The translations under genes and the position numbers were made by a program. A stretch of 64,000 bases of DNA from Denitrobacterium detoxificans (GTDB lineage Bacteria > Actinomycetota > Coriobacteriia > Coriobacteriales > Eggerthellaceae), in NCBI RefSeq assembly GCF_015062615.1, contig NZ_SUUH01000007.1, positions 1-64,000 on the forward strand, in the 5' to 3' direction. Positions within the stretch are counted from its first letter, which is position 1. Every line of letters starts with the position of its first letter. This document shows positions 40,922 to 48,429 of this stretch, piece after piece. The notes under the pieces were generated by a model. It had not been told where the DNA came from. It ran no database searches and saw only the letters and a program-made list of their open reading frames with translations.

Positions 40922-41896
40922 ATGATGAAGGGGACAGCTGAAGCTCGCATGGGGTGTTTGGAATCGCAGTGGGACGAAAACGCCCCCATGCTGGAAGTGC
41001 GCGACCTGAGCATTCGCTTTGAACGGTATGGGCGCGGGTTGCATCGCACGTCGTTGCAGACGATCAGCGATTTGTCGCTTACGGCCCATGCGGGGCAGAT
41101 CGTGGCCGTGGTTGGTTCCTCAGGTTCGGGGAAGAGCTTGCTCGCGCACGCCATTCTTGGCCTGCTCCCGGAAAACGCCACGGTTGCCGGCACGCTCCGC
41201 TATCGAGGCGTGGATATGACGCCTGAAGTGCAGGAACAGCTACGTGGCACGCATATCGCCTTTGTCCCCCAGTCGGTCGAGTGCCTTGATCCGCTTATGC
41301 GCGCGGGCGCTCAGGTACGGGGTACGCGTGGAACGCGGGAAGGCCAGCGCGCGCTGTTCAAGCGTTATCGCTTGCCCGAACGGGCCGAGCGAATGTACCC
41401 CTTCGAGCTTTCGGGAGGCATGTCCCGTCGCGTGCTGCTTTCAACGGCGCTTATCGAGGACGCCGAGATCGTGATAGCCGATGAGCCTACGCCGGGCCTT
41501 ACGCATGACATGGCCGTGCAGGCCATGTCGGAGTTCCGAGCCTTGGCCGATAGCGGAAAAGCCGTGGTGGTCATCACGCACGACTTGGATCTTGCTTACG
41601 ACGTGGCCGACAGCGTGGTGGTCTTTTATGCGGGCTCTACGTTGGAAGTGGCGCCGGCGGCTGATTTTCGCGAGCATTCCGAAGCGCTTCGCCATCCGTA
41701 TAGCAAGGCGTTGTGGCGTGCCCTTCCGCAGAACGGATTCACGCCCGTGCCTGGTACGCAGCCGTATGCGGGTAACTTGCCCGCGGGCTGTTTGTATGCG
41801 GATCGATGCCCCCAGGCCACGTCGGAATGCTTGCGGGGCGCCGTTCCCTTGCGTCCCCTGCGTGGCGGGGAAGTGAGGTGCCATCATGCTTCTTAG
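40922..41896 (+). CDS. nikD: nickel/peptide ABC ATPase, NikD type, 324 aa
   Basis: First ATPase of the importer. Walker A is VGSSGSGKSLLAHA, the signature is FELSGGMSRRVLLSTAL, with Arg in place of the usual Gln after GGM, and Walker B is VIADEPTPGL. The C-terminus carries the oligopeptide/dipeptide-type extension with LPAGCLYADRCPQATSEC, whose cysteines are usual for that domain. It overlaps nikE by 11 nt. Confidence 0.88.
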   Translation: MMKGTAEARMGCLESQWDENAPMLEVRDLSIRFERYGRGLHRTSLQTISDLSLTAHAGQIVAVVGSSGSGKSLLAHAILGLLPENATVAGTLRYRGVDMTPEVQEQLRGTHIAFVPQSVECLDPLMRAGAQVRGTRGTREGQRALFKRYRLPERAERMYPFELSGGMSRRVLLSTALIEDAEIVIADEPTPGLTHDMAVQAMSEFRALADSGKAVVVITHDLDLAYDVADSVVVFYAGSTLEVAPAADFREHSEALRHPYSKALWRALPQNGFTPVPGTQPYAGNLPAGCLYADRCPQATSECLRGAVPLRPLRGGEVRCHHAS

Positions 41897-42518
41897 TGCG
41901 CATGACGTTTCGTTCGCCTACCATGCGAGCGAGCCCATCCTAAGCCATGTCGATTTTCAGATTGCCGAAGGCGAGAAGGTTGCCCTCTTTGGCCCTAGCG
42001 GTTGCGGGAAGAGCACGCTTGCCCGCGTGCTATGTGGCTTGCTCAAGCCCGACAGTGGTCGTGTGACGTGGGATAACGCGGATGCATTGCCGAACGAGGC
42101 GCGTCTCTTGCCCTCGACTGGGTTTCTGCCCGTGCAGATGGTCCACCAGCATCCGGAACGGGCGGTGAACCCGCGCTGGCGCCTGGGCAAGACGCTGCTC
42201 GAGTCGTGGGATCCCCCTGCGGAGCTGCGCAAGCGTTTCGGAATCGAGCCTGCGTGGGAAGGGCGTTTCCCCAACGAGCTTTCCGGTGGCGAGCTGCAAC
42301 GTTTCTGCGTGATGCGCGCGCTTGCGCCTCAGACGCGCATTCTCGTCTGCGACGAGATCACCACGATGCTCGATGTGGTTACGCAGGCGCAGATATGGGA
42401 GGCCATCATGGATTTGGCCGAAGAGCGCGGCATGGGCGTGCTGGTTATTACGCACAACGCGTACCTAGCCGAGCGCCTGTGCGATCGCGTGGTTGCCTTC
42501 GAAGGCGCGGCTTCCTAG
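41886..42518 (+). CDS. nikE: nickel/peptide ABC ATPase, NikE type, 210 aa
   Basis: Second, shorter ATPase. Walker A GPSGCGKSTLARVLCG, signature ELSGGELQRFCVMRAL, Walker B ILVCDEITTMLDV. The usual DEP after Walker B reads DEI, a mild deviation also seen in other NikE/DppF-like proteins. It lacks the C-terminal extension. Its stop shares the CTAG palindrome with the stop of the opposing transporter gene. Confidence 0.87.
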   Translation: MLLSAHDVSFAYHASEPILSHVDFQIAEGEKVALFGPSGCGKSTLARVLCGLLKPDSGRVTWDNADALPNEARLLPSTGFLPVQMVHQHPERAVNPRWRLGKTLLESWDPPAELRKRFGIEPAWEGRFPNELSGGELQRFCVMRALAPQTRILVCDEITTMLDVVTQAQIWEAIMDLAEERGMGVLVITHNAYLAERLCDRVVAFEGAAS

Positions 42519-43888
42519 CCGATGCCGCCCAAAATGGAGCCGGCGATAAGCACGAAGAGCGTCACGAAGCAGTAGACGTATTTCCCCAGCTGGAAGAACA
42601 GGGGCGAGAGGAGCTTTTTCCTGCCCTTGTTCATCTGGCTCTTTACGAAGTCGCCGCCCAGCAGCCAGAAGAACATGATGCCTGCCATGGCGGCGCCGAT
42701 GGGGCACAGGTAGACCGAGCAGACGTCCATCCAGGGCGAGACGATCTGCTGGATGGCCAGGCTCACGACGAGGCCCAAGATGCCAATGATGAGGCACGCT
42801 GCCGTACGCTTCAGGTTGAAGCGTTCTTGCAGCGTGGCAATGGGTGCCTCGTAGAGGTTGATGAGCGAGCTGAGGCCGCCGAAGAGGACGGCCACGAAGA
42901 ACACCACCATTACCACGTTGCCCATGGGCATGCTGGCGAAGAGCGTGGGCAGGTAGATGAACAGCAGGCCCGGGCCGCCCGAAGAGAGCGTCTGTCCCGC
43001 CGATGCCATGGCCGGAATGATTACGAGGGAGGCCAGGATGGCCGCCAGGGTGTCGAAGATGGCGACGTACTTGGCGCTGTTGGGGATGTCCTCCTTGTCG
43101 CTGAGGTACGAACCATAGATGAGCGTGCCGCTGCCCGCCACCGAAAGGCTGAAGAATGCCTGTCCCAGTGCAAATACCCATACCATGGGGTCGGCCAAGC
43201 CAGCGGGGTCGAGCGTGAAGAGGTACGCATAGCCCGCCGAAGAGCCGGGCTGCGCTGCAGCGTAGATGGCCAGCACCACGAAGAGCAGGAAGAACAGGGG
43301 CATCATGACCTTGTTGGCCGATTCGATGCCGCGTCCAATGCCGAAGGACACGATGCCAAACGCAATGACGAGCGCCGCGACTTGCCACGGGGTGTTGTCG
43401 GTTGCCACGCCTTCGAAGAGGCCGGCAAAATCCTGCGCGCTTTGCATGCTCGCCATGCCGCCCGTAATGGATTGCACGGCGTAGAACAGGATCCAGCCCA
43501 CCACAACGGTGTATCCAATGGCCATGGCCAGCGACGAGATGACGGGGAACAGCCCCAGCGCGCGGCCGTACTTTTCGCGCGCGGCTCCGAAGCGCTCGCG
43601 GATGGCGAAGCCGAATGCCCCTGCCGGCCCGCTATGCGTGGCGCGGCCGAAGGCCATTTCCCCCATGACGCCCGTGGAGGCAATCAGCACGACGAAGATG
43701 AGGTACGGCACGAGGAACGTTCCGCCGCCGTAGGCGGAAACGCGCGTGGGGAACAGCCAGATGTTACCCATGCCCACAGCCGAGCCAATGCATGCCAGGA
43801 TGAAGCCCCAACGCGAGCGGAAGCTGTCGCGCTTCGCGGGGGATTCGTTGTGCGTTAACCCTTCGGTTACAGGTGCTTGCTTGGCCAT
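42515..43888 (-). CDS. neurotransmitter:sodium symporter family transporter, 457 aa
   Basis: Na+-dependent amino-acid transporter of the NSS/SNF family (LeuT fold). The signature is RWGFILACIGSAVGMGNIWLFP, with the unwound span 1, followed by YGGGTFLVPYLIF; later AGSGTLIYGSYLSDKEDIPNSA. About eleven to twelve spans. The exact amino acid is unknown; tyrosine, tryptophan or alanine-type substrates are known in bacteria. The end of the gene overlaps the nikE stop by 4 nt. Confidence 0.9.
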   Translation of the reverse strand: MAKQAPVTEGLTHNESPAKRDSFRSRWGFILACIGSAVGMGNIWLFPTRVSAYGGGTFLVPYLIFVVLIASTGVMGEMAFGRATHSGPAGAFGFAIRERFGAAREKYGRALGLFPVISSLAMAIGYTVVVGWILFYAVQSITGGMASMQSAQDFAGLFEGVATDNTPWQVAALVIAFGIVSFGIGRGIESANKVMMPLFFLLFVVLAIYAAAQPGSSAGYAYLFTLDPAGLADPMVWVFALGQAFFSLSVAGSGTLIYGSYLSDKEDIPNSAKYVAIFDTLAAILASLVIIPAMASAGQTLSSGGPGLLFIYLPTLFASMPMGNVVMVVFFVAVLFGGLSSLINLYEAPIATLQERFNLKRTAACLIIGILGLVVSLAIQQIVSPWMDVCSVYLCPIGAAMAGIMFFWLLGGDFVKSQMNKGRKKLLSPLFFQLGKYVYCFVTLFVLIAGSILGGIG

Positions 43889-43903
43889 AGATGTCCTTCG
43901 TCG

Positions 43904-43932
43904 CGTATACAGTGGTTAGCAGACTATCACAA
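43904..43932 (-). promoter_or_regulatory. promoter of the NSS transporter gene
   Basis: On the minus strand TTGTGA (43932-43927), 17 bp, TATACG (43909-43904). The leader would be very short, about 10 nt. On the plus strand the rest of the gap to 44068 shows only a TACACT before the exporter gene. Confidence 0.4.
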
Positions 43933-44068
43933 GCTTCGCCTCCGTTTGCTGCTCGGGCTTCCAATTGGGGAAATGTGAGCATGCGGTGGTTGGGCTTCGT
44001 GGGGCTTTTGGTTCGTGCGGTACACTGTGTGGCCTTGCATGGTGTTTGGGGTTTGAAAGGCGGTCACC

Positions 44069-45850
44069 ATGGCTCGTTCGCAGTCGGTTACCAGGAGAAC
44101 GCTTCATTACTATTGGCTCGCCACGCGCAAGCATATGGGATTTTTCCTTACGCTTGTGCTGGCTACTATTGGCTTCCACGCCTTGCTTTCCTATGGCAAT
44201 CCCTTCGTGATGAGCCTTATCGTCGACCGCGTAAGCGCTGGCGCCGTTGCGGCGGAGGACTTGGTTTCCGTGTTTGGCCCCTACGTGCTGGCCCTCATTG
44301 CCATAAACCTGGTGGGTCAGGCTTGCAGCAAGCTGCAGGACTATGCGCTGTGGAAGCTCGAGATTGCCGTGAGCTACGACTTGGCCACCGTGTGCTTCGA
44401 CGCGCTCTGTCATCAGAGCATGTCGTTCCATTCCAATCGGTTTGGCGGAACGCTCGTGTCTCAGACTACCAAGTTCATGAACGCATATAACCAGCTCCTT
44501 GAAGCGCTCATGTTCCCCTTCATGCCCGTCATTATTTCCATCGTCATGACGTGCGTCATCCTGATTCCGCGCGTCCCCCTGTATGTGGCGATTCTCATGG
44601 TGCTGCTCGTGGCGTACGCGCTCATTTCGTACTACATGTACAAGCGCATTCTTCATTTGAACGCCGAGGCCGCTGGTGCGCAGAACCAGCTTTCGGGCGA
44701 GCTTTCCGATTCGGTGGCGAACATCCTGGCTGTGAAGACGTACGGGCGTGAGGAGTACGAGCGCGGCCTGTTCGATCGCTACAACAGGGAAGTGGTGGCG
44801 CGCGATAGCAAGCGCATGCATTCGTCGCTGATGCGCGGCATCATCACGGCGGCCATTACGGTGGTCATCATGAGCGTGGTTACCGTGTTCATCGCCGGCG
44901 GAAACGCCTGGTTTGGCATTTCCGCTGGTACGCTCGTCATGATGTTCACCTATACGAATACGGTGACGAACCAGTTCAACTTCATCAATACGGGTCTGCA
45001 GCGCCTGAACCGCGCATTGGGCGACGCAAGCGGCATGACGGCGGTGCTCGACGAGCCTCGCCTGGTAGACGACGTGCCCAATGCCCAACCGCTCGTGGTT
45101 ACGGAAGGGGCTATCGACTTCGAGGGCATCGACTTCTTCTACGAGGACGGCGGCGTGCGCACGCAGGTGTTCGATCAGTTCGAGCTGCATATCAAGCCTG
45201 GCGAGCGCGTTGGTTTGGTGGGTGTGAGCGGCGCGGGCAAGACCACGCTCACGAAACTGCTGCTGCGTCTTTCCGACATCCAGGAGGGTCGTATTCTGGT
45301 GGACGGGCAGAACGTGGCATGCACGACGCAGCAGAGTCTACGCAGGCAGATTGCCTACGTGCCCCAGGAATCGCTGTTGTTCCACCGCAGCGTGGCAGAA
45401 AACATTGCCTATGGGCGCCCCGATGCCACCACCGAGGAGATTCGCGAGGCGGCGCGTCGCGCCAATGCGCTCGAATTCATCGAAAAGCTGCCCCAGGGCT
45501 TCGATACCGTTACGGGCGAGCGTGGCGTGAAGCTTTCCGGCGGCCAACGTCAGCGCATTGCCATCGCGCGTGCCATCCTGGCCGATTGCCCTATTTTGGT
45601 GCTCGACGAAGCCACGAGCGCGCTCGATAGCGAAAGCGAGGCGGCGGTGCAGGATGCCCTGGAAACCCTTATGGCAGGGCGCACCGCCATCGTGGTGGCG
45701 CATCGCCTTTCCACGGTGGCCAGTCTCGACCGCATTGTCGTGCTGGAAAGCGGCCGCATTGTGGAAGACGGCCCGCACGACCAGCTCATTGCGGCGAACG
45801 GCCAATACGCCAACCTGTGGAACCGCCAGACGGGCGCGTTTTTGGAATAA
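44069..45850 (+). CDS. ABC exporter, fused membrane and ATPase domains, 593 aa
   Basis: Half-transporter of the MsbA/LmrA-like type: six spans in residues 20-320, then an ATPase domain with Walker A VGVSGAGKTTLTK, signature KLSGGQRQRIAIARA, Walker B ILVLDEATSALDSESE and switch VVAHRLS. A homodimer is likely as no partner is adjacent. Start ATG 44069 with GAAAGG upstream. The cargo is unknown. A second copy of the last 25 codons, slightly divergent, lies at 48124-48204, showing that a paralogue once existed or that DNA from a relative was inserted. Confidence 0.92.
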   Translation: MARSQSVTRRTLHYYWLATRKHMGFFLTLVLATIGFHALLSYGNPFVMSLIVDRVSAGAVAAEDLVSVFGPYVLALIAINLVGQACSKLQDYALWKLEIAVSYDLATVCFDALCHQSMSFHSNRFGGTLVSQTTKFMNAYNQLLEALMFPFMPVIISIVMTCVILIPRVPLYVAILMVLLVAYALISYYMYKRILHLNAEAAGAQNQLSGELSDSVANILAVKTYGREEYERGLFDRYNREVVARDSKRMHSSLMRGIITAAITVVIMSVVTVFIAGGNAWFGISAGTLVMMFTYTNTVTNQFNFINTGLQRLNRALGDASGMTAVLDEPRLVDDVPNAQPLVVTEGAIDFEGIDFFYEDGGVRTQVFDQFELHIKPGERVGLVGVSGAGKTTLTKLLLRLSDIQEGRILVDGQNVACTTQQSLRRQIAYVPQESLLFHRSVAENIAYGRPDATTEEIREAARRANALEFIEKLPQGFDTVTGERGVKLSGGQRQRIAIARAILADCPILVLDEATSALDSESEAAVQDALETLMAGRTAIVVAHRLSTVASLDRIVVLESGRIVEDGPHDQLIAANGQYANLWNRQTGAFLE

Positions 45851-45854
45851 GTTC

Positions 45855-47138
45855 CTACCTGCCTAAATATCGTTTCAAGACGGCTAGCCTGGGCTTGGAG
45901 TTTTCAACGATGCGTGCAAGCATGCGCTGCGTCGCTTCGCTTTCTCCTTCGGTTGCAGGCGTTTCGAATCCCCTTATGATCTCCTCTATGGCTTTGTCGA
46001 ATGCACCCAGATTCACGTCGGCATTGAGCGCGATGGACATGATGTCCCGCTCGTCGATGTCGTCCATGGCGCGATGCGCCCCGAAATCGAAGGGCATTTG
46101 CGTCGAGTAACCGCTGAGCGGGATGCACGTGACGTCGTACATCGGTGCCAGTCGCCTCTTTTTCCACTCCCGATCGTATAGCAGCGAGCTGTTCTTCAGG
46201 TGCGCATCTGCATTGCCCACTGCGTAATTGAATGCCAGTCGTTTCGCGAATTCGATTGCGTCTTCAACGGGTTGCTCGACCGTGTCCCTTAGGAGGTCGG
46301 AAGCATGCACGATGTAATCCGCATCAACGCCTTCGGGCTGGTATTTGTATATGGGCGGAAGCCCAAGTGCCTGGCAGAGGTCCTCCTGGTGGAGTCGCAG
46401 TAGACGACCTTCTTCGATCCATTCTCTGTCGTATCGCCTCACGGCGATGGCGCCGGGGATGTCGGGGAGAAGACTTACCTCGGCCGTTTCTATTCCGCAC
46501 GACGTTGAAAGAATAGAGCAGGCCAACTCGTTCAGGGCGAGCTCTTCTTCGCCGCTGCGCGAGATCTTGACGATGTGAGTTGATGGTGCCGTGCCTTTCG
46601 GGACGAGCCAATCGTCCGTTTCCGCTTCGTTGGGGTTGATGCCCTCGGGCAGGTACCATGCGACTTTTGACTGTGCGCCAGCAAGTGACAGGCGCGTTTC
46701 GCTCGCTACGGTGGTGGCGAAACGTATGGGGTCTTCCGAGGCTTCGGAGATGGCGTGCTCGGTGACGGGTTGATAGTCGGGTGCGTAATCGCTTGCGTCC
46801 GCTGTCTCGGCAATGAACGTGAGCGCCCCGATGCTTTCGCAGCCGAGCTTTTCGAGCAACGTGAGGTAATCGTTTCTCGCAACTTGGTATGCGCTTGCGA
46901 GGTTGGCGAGGACCTCTCCTTCGGGCAGTAGCCCCTGGAAGAAAGGCGCTATCTCGATGTCTTCGTAGGGTTTGCCGGAGAGGGGGAGGCGCTCGGAAAT
47001 GCCGATCTCTCCTCTTTCGCGTGCCTTCGTAGCGTATGATGCGTCGTATTCAAAACGCGAGTGCGCGCTTCGTTCGAAAGCGATGCATCCGACTAGCTCT
47101 TTCCCGTCTTCCTTGTCTCGATACACGGCAAGCTTCAT
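45855..47138 (-). CDS. hipA: HipA-family toxin kinase, 427 aa
   Basis: Serine/threonine kinase toxin of the HipA family; E. coli HipA phosphorylates glutamyl-tRNA synthetase and induces dormancy. Seen are the N-terminal lobe LVGCIAFERS, the RLSLAGAQSKVAWYL loop (cf. the SIAGAQEK motif), GNADAHLKNSSLL with the catalytic Asp, and LAPMYDVTCIP for metal binding. Its ATG overlaps the hipB stop by one base. The target is probably an aminoacyl-tRNA synthetase or other protein, but cannot be read from sequence. Confidence 0.9.
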   Translation of the reverse strand: MKLAVYRDKEDGKELVGCIAFERSAHSRFEYDASYATKARERGEIGISERLPLSGKPYEDIEIAPFFQGLLPEGEVLANLASAYQVARNDYLTLLEKLGCESIGALTFIAETADASDYAPDYQPVTEHAISEASEDPIRFATTVASETRLSLAGAQSKVAWYLPEGINPNEAETDDWLVPKGTAPSTHIVKISRSGEEELALNELACSILSTSCGIETAEVSLLPDIPGAIAVRRYDREWIEEGRLLRLHQEDLCQALGLPPIYKYQPEGVDADYIVHASDLLRDTVEQPVEDAIEFAKRLAFNYAVGNADAHLKNSSLLYDREWKKRRLAPMYDVTCIPLSGYSTQMPFDFGAHRAMDDIDERDIMSIALNADVNLGAFDKAIEEIIRGFETPATEGESEATQRMLARIVENSKPRLAVLKRYLGR

Positions 47139-47392
47139 TACTCGCCCCTTACTTTCGCAAAGAGGTCAATGCCAATTTCCTTGCACACGCGGATGACCTG
47201 CTTTATGTTTCCTCCGGCTTCGCCGCGTTCGAGCTCGCTGATGAAGCGCACGGAGCAGTGGCATGCGGCAGCTAGCTCTCCCTGCGTGAGTCCTATTGAC
47301 TTGCGGCGTTTCCTGATAATCTCGCCAAGGTCTTGCGCGTCGCGGAGCTTTCCATCGACGTTTCGTGGCTTTGGAGGCAGAACAAAATCCAT
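47138..47392 (-). CDS. hipB: HipB-like XRE antitoxin, 84 aa
   Basis: Small DNA-binding antitoxin with an XRE helix-turn-helix at about residues 35-57 (LTQGELAAACHCSVRFISELERG). It would bind HipA and repress the operon from the palindromes just upstream. The start MDFVLPPKPR at 47392 is chosen because AAAGGGA precedes it; the longer open frame to 47497 reads through two of the operators. Confidence 0.9.
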   Translation of the reverse strand: MDFVLPPKPRNVDGKLRDAQDLGEIIRKRRKSIGLTQGELAAACHCSVRFISELERGEAGGNIKQVIRVCKEIGIDLFAKVRGE

Positions 47393-47434
47393 CGCGGGTC
47401 CCTTTGTCTCATCTTCGAGCAGGCTGGTCGGCAA

Positions 47435-47450
47435 TATCCCATTTGGGATA
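47435..47450. promoter_or_regulatory. hipBA operator O1
   Basis: TATCCCA-TT-TGGGATA, perfect 7-bp arms. It resembles the TATCC...GGATA sites bound by E. coli HipB, with a shorter centre. Confidence 0.75.
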
Positions 47451-47456
47451 ATTATA
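47451..47456 (-). promoter_or_regulatory. -10 element of hipBA
   Basis: On the minus strand a perfect TATAAT lies directly beside O1 and 19 bp from O2; occupancy of either site would block polymerase. The -35 region is not consensus. Confidence 0.5.
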
Positions 47457-47474
47457 GCAGGATGGAGTATTTTA

Positions 47475-47488
47475 TTCCCATTTGGGAA
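47475..47488. promoter_or_regulatory. hipBA operator O2
   Basis: TTCCCA-TT-TGGGAA, same core as O1, lying over the expected -35. Confidence 0.7.
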
Positions 47489-47509
47489 AAATACCATCAG
47501 CCTATAATA

Positions 47510-47529
47510 ATTTTCCCAAATGGGAAAAT
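47510..47529. promoter_or_regulatory. hipBA operator O3
   Basis: ATTTTCCCA-AA-TGGGAAAAT, the longest of the three palindromes with perfect 9-bp arms. Confidence 0.7.
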
Positions 47530-47550
47530 GTTGACATTGCAGGAATAAAA

Positions 47551-47587
47551 AAGCGGCTGACCCTTACGCTTACGGGGTCAGCCGCTT
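47551..47587 (-). terminator. terminator after the truncated moaB copy
   Basis: AAGCGGCTGACCC (47551-47563) pairs perfectly with GGGTCAGCCGCTT (47575-47587). On the minus strand it is followed by a T-run, so it ends transcripts coming from moaB. Confidence 0.85.
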
Positions 47588-47611
47588 CGTTTGTTGCGTT
47601 GTCGCAGTGAC

Positions 47612-48073
47612 CTAGTGGCCTTCGCCTGCCATCATGGAGACGGCGTGGGGTAGGGCGGCCTTGATGCCGTCCCAGTTCTCGCGGGCTGCCTTTTCGCTGC
47701 CCGGCAGGTTTATCACCAGATGACGGCCGCGCTGCATGCATACGGCGCGCGAGAGCATGGCGTGGGGCGTGATGGCGATGCTGTGGGCGCGCATGGCCTC
47801 CACGATGCCGGGAACGTAGCGGTCGCACACGTCGGCCGTTGCTTCGGGCGTTACGTCGCGCAGCGAAAGGCCGCTGCCACCGCAGGTGAGGACGACGTCG
47901 GCGTTCAGCTGGTCGGTGGCGTTCACGATGGCCTCGCCGATCTTCTGGCGGTCGTCGGGAACGACCACGCGGCTTACGACCGACCAGCCCTCTGCGCTCA
48001 CGAGCTCGATGAGCGCCTTGCCGGCCGTGTCCTGGTCGAGCGTGCGCGTGTCGGAGCACGTCACGATGGCCAC
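47612..48073 (-). CDS. moaB: MoaB/MogA-type protein, 5'-truncated second copy, 153 aa
   Basis: About 91 percent identical by eye to the full MoaB encoded at 58618-59178, from AIVTCSDTR to the shared C-terminus MMAGEGH. Both retain VLTCGGSGLSLRDVTPEA and LPGSEKAARENW, which bind molybdopterin. The homologous codons continue upstream to about 48130 (including GHEHDAAHGKAPH), but the original start is missing: an in-frame stop follows and the DNA switches to the end of an ABC exporter gene. Only a GTG at 48073 can start translation, just before the first beta strand, so a functional core is possible. It could equally be a decaying copy. Confidence 0.7.
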   Translation of the reverse strand: MAIVTCSDTRTLDQDTAGKALIELVSAEGWSVVSRVVVPDDRQKIGEAIVNATDQLNADVVLTCGGSGLSLRDVTPEATADVCDRYVPGIVEAMRAHSIAITPHAMLSRAVCMQRGRHLVINLPGSEKAARENWDGIKAALPHAVSMMAGEGH

Positions 48074-48123
48074 GCGCGGAATGTGCGCATGCGGCGCCTT
48101 GCCATGGGCCGCGTCGTGTTCGT

Positions 48124-48204
48124 GGCCCGCATGACCAGCTCATCGCCGCGAACGGTCAATACACCAACCTGTGGAACCGCCAGACGGGCGCGTTCCTGGA
48201 GTAG
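48124..48204 (+). pseudogene. stranded 3' end of an ABC exporter gene
   Basis: Codons from 48124 read GPHDQLIAANGQYTNLWNRQ then TGAFLE and stop. This is nearly identical to the last 26 codons of the exporter at 44069-45850, which has A where this has T, but with several silent differences. Nothing of the rest of the gene is present. It abuts, tail to head, the broken 5' end of the moaB copy, sharing GGCCCGC at the junction. Confidence 0.85.
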
Positions 48205-48429
48205 CATCTGCCAAGACGCGCGGTTGCATCGGGGTCTGGATTGCCCCCTCCGGCGGTGGGTGCGAATGGCTGTGAATTTTACCGATGAGGTGAATCGCTT
48301 TGACGCGCTAAAGTGATACTATTCGGCATTATTGCGTAAATGACTTTTAATTAGTTCGCTCGCAGTCGGGGCCATTGCTCTCATGCTTGCATCGGATGCG
48401 AACTTACCGTGCCGTTGGGAGGTCTGGCG

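Noticed and set aside
37357..42518. Oligopeptide (Dpp/Opp) importer
   Set aside because: The proteins alone would allow it, but the NikR-type operator makes nickel the better call; kept as an alternative in the entries.
42206..43858. 550-residue plus-strand frame over the NSS transporter
   Set aside because: The minus strand encodes a full transporter with the NSS signature; the plus frame is an acidic, His-rich shadow.
45855..48204. Insertion sequence or integrase carrying hipBA and moaB
   Set aside because: The region shows rearrangement, but no transposase, integrase or terminal inverted repeats are found.
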